A stretch of DNA of 64,000 nucleotides from Bufo bufo (GCF_905171765.1 NC_053394.1:159287256-159351255), one strand, 5' to 3'. Shown: positions 44,188-56,965, counted from the stretch's first letter. The notes: a model not told the origin generated them from the letters alone. A program made the numbers and translations.

Positions 44188-44295
44188 TTTATCTCCCACC
44201 AGGAATTTTGTTCCATTGGCATTATTGGAAAGGATCCTTTCAAAATAACCTAGTTGGGTGGCCAGTTCTTCCAGAAATTTTTCTTTGTTTGCCTC
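44188..44295 (-). CDS. GSTP1: GSTP gene, penultimate coding exon
   Basis: Minus strand, acceptor CATGTCTTCCAG before 44295, donor GTAAGT after 44188. Exactly 36 codons, phase 0 on both sides. The product EANKEKFLEEL…FLVGDK aligns in length and pattern with the mammalian GSTP exon ending TFIVGDQ. The intron to the last exon is only 74 bp. The segment forms helices of the C-terminal all-alpha domain that builds the hydrophobic substrate site. Confidence 0.93.
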
Positions 44296-46180
44296 CTGGA
44301 AGACATGGAAGGTAGTTTGTAGATCGCTACCAAAACGAAGTAGCCACATGTATCAGCTAATGCTTCGTGTGCTGCTGTATGATGCACTATATGGCGCTGT
44401 ATTATGGAGCTCCTCCTCCCCTACCGCTAATGCATCTAGGAAAGAATAGCTCCATATTTATGGCATTAAATGGAACATGTCCTGGCCTAATAGGCTTCTA
44501 TGGATGTTGTACTATGGCTCCATACAAATGGAGATTGTAAAAGCTATCATTCTGTAAAGTGCACATGTGATTTTGATGTGTATGCAGACTATAATAGGGC
44601 AAACAATAGGCCCACATGTCTATTGCTCACTTGAAGTATAAATGCAACTGGTTGGAGGGGCAGAAGCATTTTAACATACTCCTTCATGCATATGGCACTG
44701 ACCGGTGCACTGAACATGTATGGAGGCATATGGAGTCTTTATAGATCCATATGCTGTAATATGGTGCCTATGAACTATAGGAGTCCATTGGAACTGGGCA
44801 CAAATTGTTTTCTGTCAGACTCCTTATGAATCCACGAGGAAAAAAAAAACTGCTGAGAGGAGCCCAGAGCCTGCACCACGGAGAGGAGCCCTCTGATGAG
44901 AATTAGTAGGTTTTGCGATATCATGCTGTAGTCAGAGGTTAATCACTATCTAAGTCATGTGTCAAGGCCTTTTAAAAGGTGTAAAGTTAAGTTATAGAAT
45001 TGCTACCTTAAATCTGGTAGTATTGGAGGGAGAGTTTACTAATAGCTCATTTGCATACCCTCCTTCCAGGATTCCAGAAAAGCATTGCATGGCCTATAAG
45101 ACTCCTCACGCTGTTTAAGGTGCTCTCCATAAAGATATATTAGAATATACAAACAGCATAGGTTTTTGGGTTTAGTGACAGGTCCTTTTTGAGTGCTTAA
45201 TCCTTTGTTTCCAAAGAGGATAAACCTGCTGCCATATGTGTCTGTCAGCAGCTTATCTTCCTTTTCCAATAAAAAAATGTTTTTTTTACACTTTATATTG
45301 TAATGTTATGTACACCAACAGATAAGTTATGGTTGGCATTCAGAATGGGACTAACCATTCCATTCATCCCCCCTTTTGATAGCAGTAGGCTGGTCTGATT
45401 TCCTGCCAGGAGGAGTCAGAGTTAGCTAGGCTAGTAAGGAGTGCTTCAAGGGTCTTAAGGGCCACAGAATCAGCTCAACTGTGAAGAACACTGCTCTGGG
45501 GAGACTGAAGGTCCAAGACTGGATATTCTTTGGAGCTATAGCACTACAGTGAGCAGGGTGATCAGTCACTACAGCTTTACAGATCCAGCTGCAGGTCAGG
45601 GAAAACATGTTAAGACACCCATGACCATAGCCCGGCTCAAGCAAACTTAAAAGCCTGCATTTATCGGACAGCCACAAGTGCCAGTTCATAGCCATAATGA
45701 TGGAAAATCAAGAGCGAGAGAGAGAGAAGGAATAACCTGCAGTATCGTCTGCTATTTTGCCTGCTACCATACCTTATGTTATGATCTGAGAATAGAGACA
45801 TTGCACCTTGTACAGGTGACAGCTGGATGTACTGTAACTCATCCTTTGCACTCAGTAAAGAAAAATGTTTGTTGTTCTTATATGCCTGATTCCTTGACCC
45901 CACCTTTTCACTGCACTGAACCCCAAAGAAGGACGGCCTGAGGGAATACACCATGAAACAACATCTCATCAGGGCCACTACCACTCCCATCCACTGCACC
46001 GGCTCCTCAGGGGCTCGCTGCACAAGCATAGATACTGCAGATGACATATGAATTATAGAGTCACATTGGTCCTTTCTATTGAATCCATGAGATTGAACCT
46101 CCATGGCCCTTGGTATATAGTTGGAGGCATGTTAATGTACTAATACATGTGTGGTCAGTGCAAATAACTGGTACATGATT
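44296..46180. other. GSTP intron, left part; possible old LTR sequence
   Basis: Intron between exons 44188 and 46518. Frames at 45426-46104 are not supported as genes. The 45360-46100 stretch has the base composition of an old LTR but no defined ends. Confidence 0.35.
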
Positions 46181-46184
46181 TATT

Positions 46185-46455
46185 CATTTTAAAGACAAAG
46201 GACGAAGGGACATTCATTACGTGTAGAGGAAAGGCGATTTAGACATCAATACAGGAAAGAGTTCTTTACAGAAAGAGTAGTGAAACTGTAGAATGCCCTA
46301 CCCCAAGTGGTAGTAATGGTAGATTCTAGGTCAGCATTTATAAAAGGGCTAGATGCTTATGGACATTGGGGGTTATTAATTTAATGTTGCATAACTGATA
46401 TGAGAAAGGTTGAACTTGATGGACCTGTGTCTTTTCTCAACTTTTCTAACTATGA
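46185..46455 (+). mobile_element. 3' end of an L2/CR1-clade LINE
   Basis: The sequence matches the end of ORF2 plus 3' tail of this LINE class: 'aggaaagagttctttacagaaagag', 'gaatgccctaccccaagtgg', 'gttgaacttgatggacctgtgtc', 'ctaactatg'. Antisense to the GSTP gene. Severely 5'-truncated. Confidence 0.75.
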
Positions 46456-46517
46456 AATATGGGTCCATAGCAGGCTTGGTAATATGTTTGTGATTTCACT
46501 TAGGACATCATACATAC

Positions 46518-46621
46518 ATTATCCCAGAAGATAAATTTGTAGTATTTCAGTCTCAGATCCTCTACTCCATCATTCATCATTTCGATGATTGCTATTTCCC
46601 GTTCATTGCTTCCACTGAGAC
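46518..46621 (-). CDS. GSTP1: GSTP gene, middle coding exon
   Basis: Minus strand, acceptor TGTCTTTCAG before 46621, donor GTATGT after 46518. Two bases complete the Gly codon of the upstream exon, then 34 codons. The segment EMMNDGVEDLRLKYYKFIF is highly diagnostic: mammalian GSTP1 has DMVNDGVEDLRCKY here. It forms the long helix at the dimer interface and electrophile site. Length and phase agree with the known GSTP exon structure. Confidence 0.95.
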
Positions 46622-48353
46622 CTGAAAGACACAAAACAGATGAGTCTTACTGCATATGTATGAACATACCATTAAGTTCTATTCACACTTTAAAAAATTC
46701 TAGAACCCGCATAGACCTAATTACAGACAGTGGGGTTCACCGGGATTCATCAAATCGTTACGTAAATTAGCTTTTTACTTCACGCGTATTATTCTGCTAT
46801 TTTTTCTGTGTTGTTTTAAAACATCAGGTTTTCAGTATTTGTAATTCTTTAGGTTGAAATCACTCAGTTTTTGGTGCTTTTTAATGCACCTTTTTCAACC
46901 AAAGCAAGGAGTGGATTCTAAAACAATGGGAAATATACAGGAAGGGCTTGTACTTCTCCTTCCTGCTGGATCCCCTTCTACTTTTGGCTTAACATCTGCA
47001 GTGTTTTTTGTTTGAAAAATGTGTATATGAAATCACCTAAACTACTTCTTTTAGAAAAAAGCACTCAATACCCAAACTATACTCAATTACTGTGTGAAGA
47101 TGGCAATTTCTAAGGCAGGAAGGTTCTTCTAATCTCACATTGGAACTATATATAACTCCTGCAAGGACCCATAGTAGGCCTAAAGGTGATACATTTCTAC
47201 ATTTTTGGGTAACATTTTGCCTAAAGGTACAAACATGTTGAGTGGCCATGCAGTGCTTGGGATGCGGCCGCCTTCATTTACTCTGGCTGCACAGTTACCT
47301 ACAAAACTGCACGGCCATTAACAATGGAGACATATGAAGCAACGTGGTGGTAACTAGTTAAAAGGATGCAGCTGCAGCTCGTAGGGCCACGTGCTACTTG
47401 GCAGTAGGTGACCACATCCCAAGCACAGCACCACCCCTCCATGTGATCGTGACTCTTACCCAAAATAAAAACATTTTGAAACTGTATCAAAACTGTACTA
47501 CATGAAGCTGGCCTAAAGACATAGGGGGGAATTTATCAAATAGGGGGTGTAAAGTAGAACTGGCTTAGTTATCCATAGCAACCAATCAGATTCCACCTTT
47601 TATTTTTCAGATCTGACTGGTGACTAATGGCAACTAAGCCAGTTTCATATATCCCACTAAATATAAAGTTAACTTTAAACCTGACACATATGAGCTATTG
47701 TAGTCTTTGGGATTATTCACATTACCTTTTTTTTTTAATGGCCAGTGAATAGTGGCTGTCAAGATATAGGATATCCTATTTTTGGCCATTTTGAAATCAA
47801 TGGGCCCATTCTTAACCATCTAAAAACAGGTACACTATGCAAAAATATAAATATTCACCACAGGCACACGAGGAACACTAGCTCTGCATTGGAGGCAGCA
47901 GGACCTGACATTCCCAGAGTGATTGTGTGACATCACGATGCTGGGTGCATCAGGTCCTGCTTCCTTGGCGAGATGGTGTGGGGTTGCCACTATATAGACT
48001 GGGGGCATTGTATGGGGGCATTATTGAGACTGAGGGCACTTGTATGGGGGCCATTATATGTCCTGCGAGCACTGTAGTTATTAAAATATAGTTAACAACA
48101 GACAGACTGACAGAAAATGGTCGCAAAATAGCCATAAAAAACTTACAGTTTATCATTTGAATGCACCCTTAGAGTACATTGACATGTGGGTGGCAATGGT
48201 GCAGCAAAGAGCCCTAGGGTAACAGGGTACATTTTAAGGCCATTCCTTAACTTTATCTGACACAGAAATGTCCCAGGTGCTCTTCAAAATTTCCACAGTG
48301 TGATATAAGGTGTGAATGTCAGGAAAATATTATATATTATAATGAAGCCTCAC
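46622..48353. other. GSTP intron, 1.7 kb
   Basis: No gene. 'gttatccatagcaaccaatcag' repeat lies at about 47567-47590. An inverted repeat 'ggcagcaggacctga'/'tcaggtcctgcttcc' lies at 47893-47972. Confidence 0.45.
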
Positions 48354-48441
48354 CATATTTGCGTGCCAGGTATCGCAGGATGGTGCAACTCTGATACAGA
48401 ACAAAGTCTTCTTCCTGAAAACGAGGAATTTGCCCAAAGAC
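48354..48441 (-). CDS. GSTP1: GSTP gene, coding exon with GSH-binding residues
   Basis: Minus strand, acceptor TTTTCTCAG before 48441, donor GTGAGG after 48354. 29 codons plus one base. Product VFGQIPRFQEEDFVLYQSCTILRYLARKY aligns with GSTP1 [27 protein letters not shown]. The glutathione-contacting Gln before hPRF (human Gln51) and the Gln-Ser pair (human Gln64-Ser65) are present. The cis-Pro of the thioredoxin fold is the Pro of QIPRF. The enzyme conjugates glutathione to electrophiles in the cytosol as a dimer. Confidence 0.95.
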
Positions 48442-48904
48442 CTGAGAAAAAATCCACAAAGAATTGTGAGGCATATTACATAAAACGAAGCAATAAAATG
48501 TATGGGGTCCATGTAGACAAAACTGGAAGATATGACTGTCAAGAGGCTAGAGGGATAAGACATCATCCTATTGTGGGCCTCAGTGTGAAAGTTATACCTG
48601 GGCCCACCACCTTCCCACAATGACTAGAGTTTCCTGGTCAAAAATCCAGAACCTGCTACGTGGTAAATATACTGTAATACTGGTCTCTTCTTATATAGCA
48701 TATACACTATGATATTTCTTCTTCCAACTTACTTTAGTGCTTCTAAAACCATAACACATTTTGCTACTCCAACAGGGACGTAACTAAAGGTGTTATACAG
48801 TTTTAAAGGGCTTATTTGTAACTGATGACCCGTCACTGTGGGTAGAAATAAACGGTTGCAAAAACAATAATAAATACTGATTGGAGTTTGTTATGAGCTA
48901 TCTA

Positions 48905-49995
48905 ATTTACCAGAGTTCACAGAAAATCTACTACTACCGTAAACAAAATAGACGAGGCGGCAAATCATAATGAGGTCGTTAATATGGGGGACTTCAACTA
49001 CCCAGATATAGACTGGGAAACTGAAACCTGTAGAACTCATAAAGGAAACAGGTTCTTAGCGATAACCAAAGAAAATTACCTTTCCCAAATGGTTCAGGAT
49101 CCGACGGCCATACTGGACTTAACCAATAGTATTAACCAATAGACCTGACAGAACAACAGATGTGCAGTTTGGGAGACACCTGGGAAATAATGACCATTAA
49201 GTAATAACCTTCCAATTGTCATCTGTTTCTTCACAGAGGCACAAAAATAACAAACTTCAAAAAAGCTAAATTTGACCAGCCATTAGCCTCACTAACTGGG
49301 ACAATGTCCTCAAAAATAAAAATGCAACCAAGCTCTAATTGTGAGAGGTACATACCTTATAGGAATAAAAGGATAAGGGACAAGAAAAAACAATGTGGAT
49401 AAATAGAAATGTAAAGTGGGCAATAACTGACTAAAACAAGAAGGTACAGAGGAAGCATTGAAAAACAATAAGACAAAAAATAGAATATGTAAAAGACAAA
49501 TAAAGACAGCCAAGCTGGGACAGAGATGCTCATTGCCATAGAGTAAAACCAACCCTAAAATGTCCTTTAATTAAATACGGCAAATTGTAAAAAGTTTAAA
49601 CCTGAAAGTGTTGGCCCCTTGCAGAGTGATGAAGGAGGAACTGTAAAAAGTGATGAAGAGAAAGCAAATCTATGAAATATTTTTTTCTACACTGTATCCA
49701 CTGAGGAGAATGAACCGATGAAACGCAGAGTGTAAAAGTAAACTTCTTATTGAAAGTGGCTTGTCTGACCCATGAAGAAGTGCAGTAGCATCTTAAAAAG
49801 ATGAAAACATACAAATCACTTGCCCAGAGAAGAGAATTAAGTAATGTCATAGATAGACCTTTTTTTCTGATATTTAAGGACTCTATATTGACAGAGAGCA
49901 TTCCACAGAATTGGCACTTAGCAAATGTAGTGCCAAAAGGAAGACAAAAGGACAGAGTTGTACAGAAATGGGTCAGATCCAGGACAACAAAGTAC
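48905..49995 (+). mobile_element. L2/CR1-clade LINE: endonuclease and RT N-terminus relic
   Basis: Within a GSTP intron, opposite strand. The apurinic-like endonuclease motif MGDFNYPDIDWE is at about 48985-49020, followed by a degraded stretch, then IPQNWHLANVVP (RT fingers) at about 49900-49935. Multiple frameshifts. Probably the 5' part of the same element as 50930-52000. Confidence 0.75.
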
Positions 49996-50929
49996 CAAAT
50001 AGAGAGACAGAGAGTAGTCAAAAAGCCAAGCCGAGATCAGAACCAGAAGCTCAGTACAAATACGTTAGACAGAGAGTGTTAAATAATATGTGGTATAATA
50101 TTAATTGGTATTTAATATAAAGGATTTATTACACTACACACTGACACCATCTATAGTAATTTACAAGGGAAGTCTGTATGGGAACGTCAAGACCTATATT
50201 TGAAGTCTTCATATATGACAATGTAGAAGTACATACATTAGTAAATCAAGCCTATATCTATGGTATAAATGACTGACAGAGACAGACAGACAGACAAGGG
50301 GGTGGTCTTCTTACTCTCACTCTGTTGGGGGGTTGCTGCTGAAGATGGAAGACACACATGGAGCCTGAGGAGGTTCCTACCCTTCAACAATGATACTTTA
50401 TGGACTTTAATATTCACATATGGATAATAGACTTCCTAAACTATTCTTGTAAGCAAACAACTTCTATGAAGTCCGAAAATAAATTGCATTATTCATTTTT
50501 TATATAACTCTTGTTGAATCCTGGTGATGAGTCCTCCGGGTGTTCCTTATTTCAAATAATGCATACACTATATTTGGAGAGGATTACCAAATCAGTTTTA
50601 TATTTTTCATATACATATTTATTATAGAGAGTGGTCAAAAGGACAAGACTAGGGTCAGAACACAAGTAATCCAAGATACGCAAACAGGAACTAGGAACAC
50701 AGCTAGTGAGTCTGAGACTATCACTGGTGTATTGCCAGAAGGGGATTTAAATTGAGCGCTGAGTCCCTGGATCAAAACCTGATAGGACTCAGCGCTGGAG
50801 CCCGGACAGGTAAGTTTGTGACAGATACTGTGCCACATGAAAGGTTGGTACATAAAATGAGGGTGCTTGGACTGAGAGAAAATGTGTGTATGTACTGTAG
50901 GTAAGTAACTGGCTCAGTGATAGAAAACA

Positions 50930-51171
50930 GAGGGTGGTTATTAACGGTACATACTCAGATTGGGTCACTGTCACCAGTGAGGTACCACAGGGGTCAGTAT
51001 TGGGCCCTACTCTGTCCAATATATTTATTAATGATCTTGTAGAAGGCTTGCACAGTAAAATATCAATTGGGCAGAGAAGAGGCAGATGAGGTTTAACACT
51101 GACAAATGTAAGGTTCTGCACATGGGAAGGAATAATGCAAGTCACCAGTACATACTAAATGTTAAAACACT
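50930..51171 (+). mobile_element. LINE reverse transcriptase relic, catalytic part deleted
   Basis: Closely related to 34864-35150. SVTSEVPQGSVLGP and NIFINDLVEGLHSKI are readable, then about 100 bp present in the other copy (FADD box to the thumb) are missing at about 51070, and the text resumes at 'gcagatgaggtttaacact'. Interrupted after 51171 by a MITE. Confidence 0.8.
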
Positions 51172-51469
51172 GTGTGCCGGCCGTTTTGTGCATTGGGGAC
51201 TGCAATTTGTGGTCCCCAATGCACGGCCACCATCCGTGCGATTGTTGCAGACGGATCCAGACCCATTCAACTTGAATGGGTCCATGATCCGTCAGCACTG
51301 AAAAAAAAATAGAACATTTTCTATTTTTTTCCGGTGCGGAGGCACAGAGAGAAACCCCACGGAAGCACTTTAAGTGATACGGTGTGCACACGGCAGGTGC
51401 CCGTATATTGCGGCCTGCAAACAGCTACTGTAGTTCGCACAGCTGGGCAATGGCTGTGTGCATGAGGCC
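51172..51469. mobile_element. GGCCTCATGCAC-family MITE in LINE, left end lost
   Basis: The right end TGTGCATGAGGCC is typical, followed by TAA. The left end is eroded or deleted ('tgtgtgccggccg'). The LINE text stops at 'aaaacactg' and resumes at 'taatactgacatgg'. The uninterrupted LINE copy at 35127-35150 reads straight across this point. Confidence 0.75.
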
Positions 51470-52000
51470 TAATACTGACATGGAAAAGAACTTAAGAGTT
51501 TTAGCGGTCAGCAAAATTAACTGTAGAAACCAGTGTCAGGCAGCTGCTGCTGCCAATAAGATTACGGGGTGCATCAAAAGAGGCAACGATGCCCATAATG
51601 AAAACATTTCTGCCACTTTACAAATTACTAGTCAGACGACACAAGGAGTATCCTCTGGTCTAGAGGAAAGAAGGTTTCTACACAAACATTAGAAGGGGAT
51701 TCTTTATGGTAAGAGCAGTGAGACTATGGAACTCTCTGCCTGAGGAGGTGGTGATGGTGAGTGCAATAAAGGAATTCAAGAGGGGCCTGGATGTATTTCT
51801 GGAGTGTAATAATATTACAGGCTATAGTTACTAGAGAGGGGTCGCTGATTGGAGTCAGGAAGGAATTTTAAGTGGGGAAAATTGGCTTCTACCTCACAGT
51901 TGTTTTTTTTTGCCTTCCTCTGGATCAACAAGCAGGATAACAGGCCGAACTGGATGGACAAATGTCTTTTTTCGGCCTTATATACTATGTTACTATATAG
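51470..52000 (+). mobile_element. LINE 3' end (L2/CR1 clade)
   Basis: Continuation of the element above. It includes the typical ORF2 end ('gactatggaactctctgcctgagg', 'ggcctggatgtatttctgg') and the 3' tail 'aactggatggacaaatgtctttttt…actatgttactat'. Followed at 52004-52036 by a short perfect palindrome of 'agaagcaattttactatata'. Confidence 0.8.
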
Positions 52001-52968
52001 AAGCAATTTTACTATATATAGTAAAATTGCTTCTATTTTCACACACAAGGCTTAGCTCTGGTACGTTATCTAAGGCCATAACTATGTATTTAAGAGTGGG
52101 TCAGAAGTCTTGGACATCTGTTACACACACCATGTCATGAACCAGCGAGTGTGAACCTACTGTGCCAAGTGACCAACATTGTCTAAATGAACCCCTCGTT
52201 CTGCACAGTACTCCAGATGGTGAGAATAGGCTTTCCTGAGGGGTTAACAGGTTGTTACCTCTTGAGGTGGACACAAAACACATGAAGCAGCTGGTCCAGG
52301 TAGACCAGGAGGTACCAGAGGTACTGTCAAAGTCAACAGGCAGAGTCATAACTAGGAGCAACAGTGCAGGACCGAAGGATAAGTAATGGGTAAGGGCAGG
52401 CAGCTCATGTACAGGTCAGCAACAGGAGAGACGAGACAGGACAAATAAGGATCAAACAGGAAGTCCAGAATCCAAGCATAGGTCAGGAATGCAGGAACAT
52501 GGGCACAAACAACAGCAACCTTTGCAGGAAACAAGAATCTTTGATGCTCAGGCACATGAGAAGGGGGTTGGACCACTTATATAGGTGCATAATGGCTGGG
52601 ATTGGTCACACAGGTCACATGTGCAAAACTCTTAAATCACAGAAGGTGACATGTACTGGCCTTAACGAGGTGCTACAGGGAACAGGCTGGAAGGCATGCT
52701 GTGCCCAGGGCTAGAAGGAAACCATGGAGCGGATTCCAGTAATGACGGTGTCTGTAAGGACAGAGCCCAGGACCGCAGAGGAGAATGGGAAGACACCAGC
52801 AACTGATCACCGTCAGACGCGGACAATGAAGGAGGCGGCCAGGGAGACAGTTCTCGCCCAAGCACGGAGCTTGGGCCCTCGGTGGTGAGTAGAGGAATTC
52901 GGCGTTCAGCAACCCCGTTACACTCCACAGGTTCTCTGCATTTGCAGCATGCTTAAGACCTGTCTTAC

Positions 52969-53081
52969 CGCATTTTTCTTTAGATCTCTTAAACCTGCAG
53001 CCCAATCCTGCATCTGCACCTCATCATCAGTCCATGAAACACCTTGATCTCCAAGCAGCAGTCGTATTGCCTCCGCTCTCC
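52969..53081 (-). CDS. GSTP1: GSTP gene, second coding exon
   Basis: Minus strand, acceptor TGTTTTCCTAG before 53081, donor GTAAGA after 52969. Two bases complete a Gly codon, then 37 codons. Product starts RAEAIRLLLGDQGVSW, matching GSTP1 GRCAALRMLLADQGQSW; the phase-1 start matches the known exon boundary after the VR of the first coding exon. The N-terminal exon (about 12 residues with the catalytic Tyr) should lie at higher coordinates. I did not find it up to 64000, so it may be beyond the window or overlooked because it is so short. Confidence 0.94.
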
Positions 53082-53896
53082 CTAGGAAAACACCAAAGAG
53101 TTGAGCATTATAACTGCTGCCAGCAATGTGTTGGTTAAAAGCAGAGATTTTTTTTACTTTTGGTTGATGGTTACAGGTCTCATATGAGGTACAAAAGCTT
53201 AGTGGTTGCAGTTCAGGTGGCACTATTAGTTGAACATTCCAGAACACAAGTTAAAAAGTTATAACTCTCACTCACAGGTCACTGGGCCTCAGTAAGGTGT
53301 TAGCTTCATACCAAACTTTAGACAATGTTAACTCCATACCACTTCTCACAGTTAATTCTTAACTCACAGTTCAACCAGTCAAATCGAACTTTCAGAACCT
53401 AAACTGAACAAGGGTCACCCTTACACACAGTCCTCTTTCTACGAGACTTCCATCACTGGTCCCTCCTAGTACACGACCAGTTAGTCAACCATACCACACC
53501 AGAATGAACAACCGGGCCACACTACAGGCCTCAAGGAGGCCAATTGTTCACTACACTACACTATGAGTCTTACACCATCCAATCCGCTTTGGCTGTCTTC
53601 CAGGCTGATGTCTCACACTTAAAGCAGACGCCTCAGATATACACCTTCACTGGCTGACAAAAACAGTTATGCAAACCCCATCAGTAACAGCCTGGACAGA
53701 GTTTCACCAGTTTCCTACTTCTGTGGCTAGACTAACCTGGCTAACGGTGTCAGTTCACCATCTGCTATATGTGCCTCTCCAGGCATTGCTTGGCAGTGTC
53801 AGGATTGCAGCTTTTGCACATGGGTCCCTCAAATGTGTGCTCCCCACTGTATAGTATCTCCACAAGCCCCATAATAAAAACACTGTGGCCTCCAGC
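53082..53896. other. GSTP upstream intron, nothing recognised
   Basis: C/A-rich sequence with no supported gene or element boundary. Confidence 0.4.
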
Positions 53897-55222
53897 CAGG
53901 GGCGTACATAGAAATCACCGGGCCCCATAGCAAGAATCTGAATTGGGCCCCCTAACTCCGACCACTACCCACCCCTGGCCCATCTCACCTCCTGTCCTGG
54001 CTCCTCCCATGCCACACCCCCATTTTGTCATAACTTCTGTTACCCCAAACGGTTGCAGTACGCCACTGCCCAAACCCCTTTAACTCCTTGCTGCTGATGC
54101 TGAGTGTGCACATAGCCACCAATCATATCCCCCCCCTAAAGGTGACTGATGTGTTGGGTGGGGGTGGGGGGTTGGGGGAATATGATTGGTGGCTATGTGC
54201 ACACTCAGAATCAGCAGCAAGGAGTTAGAGGGGTTATCCAACCCCTAATGCCCCCCAAAATGCCCAGGGAAGGGGGAAGGAAGGAGTAGGTGTAGGAGGA
54301 AAGCACACTGTCCTCTATGAGCCTCCCCCCGAGTCCTCTATGAGCCCCCTAAACCCCTAATGCCCCTCAAAATTCTCAGGACAGTGTGCTTTCCTCCCCC
54401 TACTGGGCATTTTGGGGGGCATTAGGGGTTGTGGGGGCTCATAGAGGACTCAGGGGGAGGCTCATAGAGACCAGTGTGCTTTCCTACTACTCTTTTCCCA
54501 CCCCCCTCAGGCATTTTGGGGGGCATTGGGCCCGGTTAGGGAGGCTCATAGTGGACCTGGGGGGGAGAGTCTCATAGGGGCCAGTGTGCTTTCCTCCTAC
54601 TCCCTCCTCCCGGGCATTTTGGGGGAGCATTAGGGGTTGGGGCTCATAGAGGACTCGGGTGGGGGGGGGGGAAGGCTCATAGAGGACAGTGTAGGAGAAA
54701 AAGCGTGTCCCTCTCCCTCCCTATGAGTCCTCTCTTGCTGCATGCTCAATTGAAGTTATACATGAACTACTGAACCACACCAACCAGCGATATAGACCTT
54801 GGTGACCGTGTCACTCTGTCTGTCCTGTCAGCAGCGGTCCTCCACTGGCCTGTGCTGTGCCTAACGGCGAGTGGCGACGTTACCCTCCGGGTCGGAGTCT
54901 GGGTGGAGCATGCCTGTGCCAGCAATACACTGGCCTCTTTCTGCTGACTTGCGCTGATTGGCCAGTGTTACGTGCAGCAAGCCCTTGACTGGATGGATCC
55001 GCAGGTCAGACAGAAACTGGGCTGGGAGCGGGGTAGACGGTCTCTGGATGCTGAATGAACACAAGTGCCCCGCTGCACCACATATTAACTTTTTCCCCCC
55101 ACAGTAAACGGAGTGGGCGGGGCCAAACAGAGTGGGCGGGGCCTTTCCTGCGCTCCGGGCCCCCCAGTGCCGCGGGCCCCATAGCAACGGCATGGTCTGC
55201 CTATATTGGCGGCACGCCACTG
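53897..55222. mobile_element. hAT element with internal hairpin and tandem units
   Basis: 1,326 bp flanked by the perfect 8-bp duplication CCTCCAGC (53889-53896 and 55223-55230). Termini CAGGGGCGTACATAG and, inverted, CAGTGGCGTGC. The interior holds a hairpin at 54065-54235 (arms contain 'ctgagtgtgcacatagccac') and about four units of ~115 bp at 54240-54700 ('gggcattttggggggcattagggg', 'ctcatagaggac'). No transposase. Confidence 0.9.
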
Positions 55223-55230
55223 CCTCCAGC

Positions 55231-56965
55231 CCACCGTTGCCCACCTATAGACCAACATGGAGGACCAGAGAGGTGGGACTGGAATGCTCAACTTGCACAA
55301 CCCCTTCTACGTAATACAAGCGTGTGAGTTGCACAGGTTCAACATAAGGTACAGTATTAGCCAGGATATAACTGGCACATGTGCAGCATGGATCACCAGA
55401 GGGTGCTCACAAGGATCCTCCTGGTCCTGTACTTCCAGAATGGGAACAGGACATGGTAAGAGGACACTATGGCTGGTGACACTAACAGGGGTACCGTAGC
55501 TGGTGACAATAAGAAGGGCACTTTATGTAGCACTACAGCTGTCACTTCCACTCAGTATGGTAGCGGGACACAATAAGTAATGGGGGCACTGTGACTGGGT
55601 GCTAATACTGTTATGCAGGCATTGAAGCTATCAATATAAAAAAAAAAATTATAGGTGCATTCTGGGCAAAGTGCAGTGGAGGAGATTTACTGTAACATAT
55701 CTTTTTTCCTAGTGCAGTGTGTAACAGATTCATATGCACTCCCTGCTTGCCTATAAAATGACATTTCTACAGCTCTGCCTTTGTGTCAGACTTCACTGCA
55801 ATTCTGGGATTTTGTTCACAATGCAAAATTGCCTTTTATCATGGCCCTCGGAAACAATAACATTTTGAAAGTGTCCCTCACACCAAAAACGGTTTTGCAC
55901 CCATTATCTCAGAAAAAAACATTCATACAAGAAAGTTTTTGTGTGTTGTAGACCGGTTATATTTACCTCTTAAGGGGAAGTAAGTCAATGTGTATCCAGA
56001 CACTGCAAGAAAGATGTAAGGGTTAAACATACCGCAATATGAGTCAACTGCCTGGTAAACATGCAATTGTTAGACAAACGATCCATGCAGAGCCTCCGTA
56101 GGCAACTGTGATATATATATATATTGCAGCAAATCTAAAGCTTTTACTGCAGAGCACGATATGGCAGCACTATAAGGAAACATACAGAAGTCTATAAGGA
56201 ATCTCGGCAATAGACTGGTATAGTGAGCTGTAGTTACTTGTGTGAGTAGTAGATCTCAGGCTGTGTCTGTGAAGAATGCAGACCGTCTCACCATAACTTT
56301 TATATAGCTCAGGAAAGAACTGCTGAGTCACAATGATGTAAGCTGCAGAGAGTCCACCGTTTAACCCAATCATAACAGGGTTGATTTTGGCATCAGTGCA
56401 CAGAGTAAAATGTCATCTTTCTGAGATCTTTTTGTACATAGCCTCCGTCCCCTTCATTTGTTTGTAGGACAAATAGGGAATACTTTCCAACTTTATAAAA
56501 TTGACTTCAGGGAGATAAGACAAATTACTTGCAAAATGTTTGGATACAGGTCATCTCCCGTGTTCACAGACCAATCTCTCATTTTACAGGTCACTCCTCT
56601 TTGCAGTTCCTCTAACTCCCACCTACCTGGCATATGCAGTGATCCACTGGGCCACTGCCAACAATTAAACATGGTGTATTATGTGTAATGTGTCTTGTTC
56701 CTTGTGTTTCCATTGCTTTACTCTATTCTATACTGTTTTCTACTATTTCTATCCACTACAAGGCTGAATCGAAGGGTTAAGTCCCTTAGGCGCTGTGTCC
56801 AGGAAGGGGTGGGCCCAAACCTTAGGAAGTTAGTGAGTTTATCAGTTGGAGTGTTCACAGAAAGCAGCAAGCCCCAGTCCTGCGAGTAAGGAGCTTCAGC
56901 CAACTTTGGGACTAATTAAAGTAACCAGGAAAGAATCTCAGAGAAGAATTGGAGATCAGCATTCT
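55231..56965. other. No gene recognised
   Basis: Non-coding; includes an A-rich tract at 55639. No supported ORF or RNA gene. Confidence 0.4.

Noticed and set aside
45426..46104. Minus-strand frames of 89 and 147 codons
   Set aside because: Inside a GSTP intron, no recognisable domain, no matching splice pattern; may be old LTR sequence.
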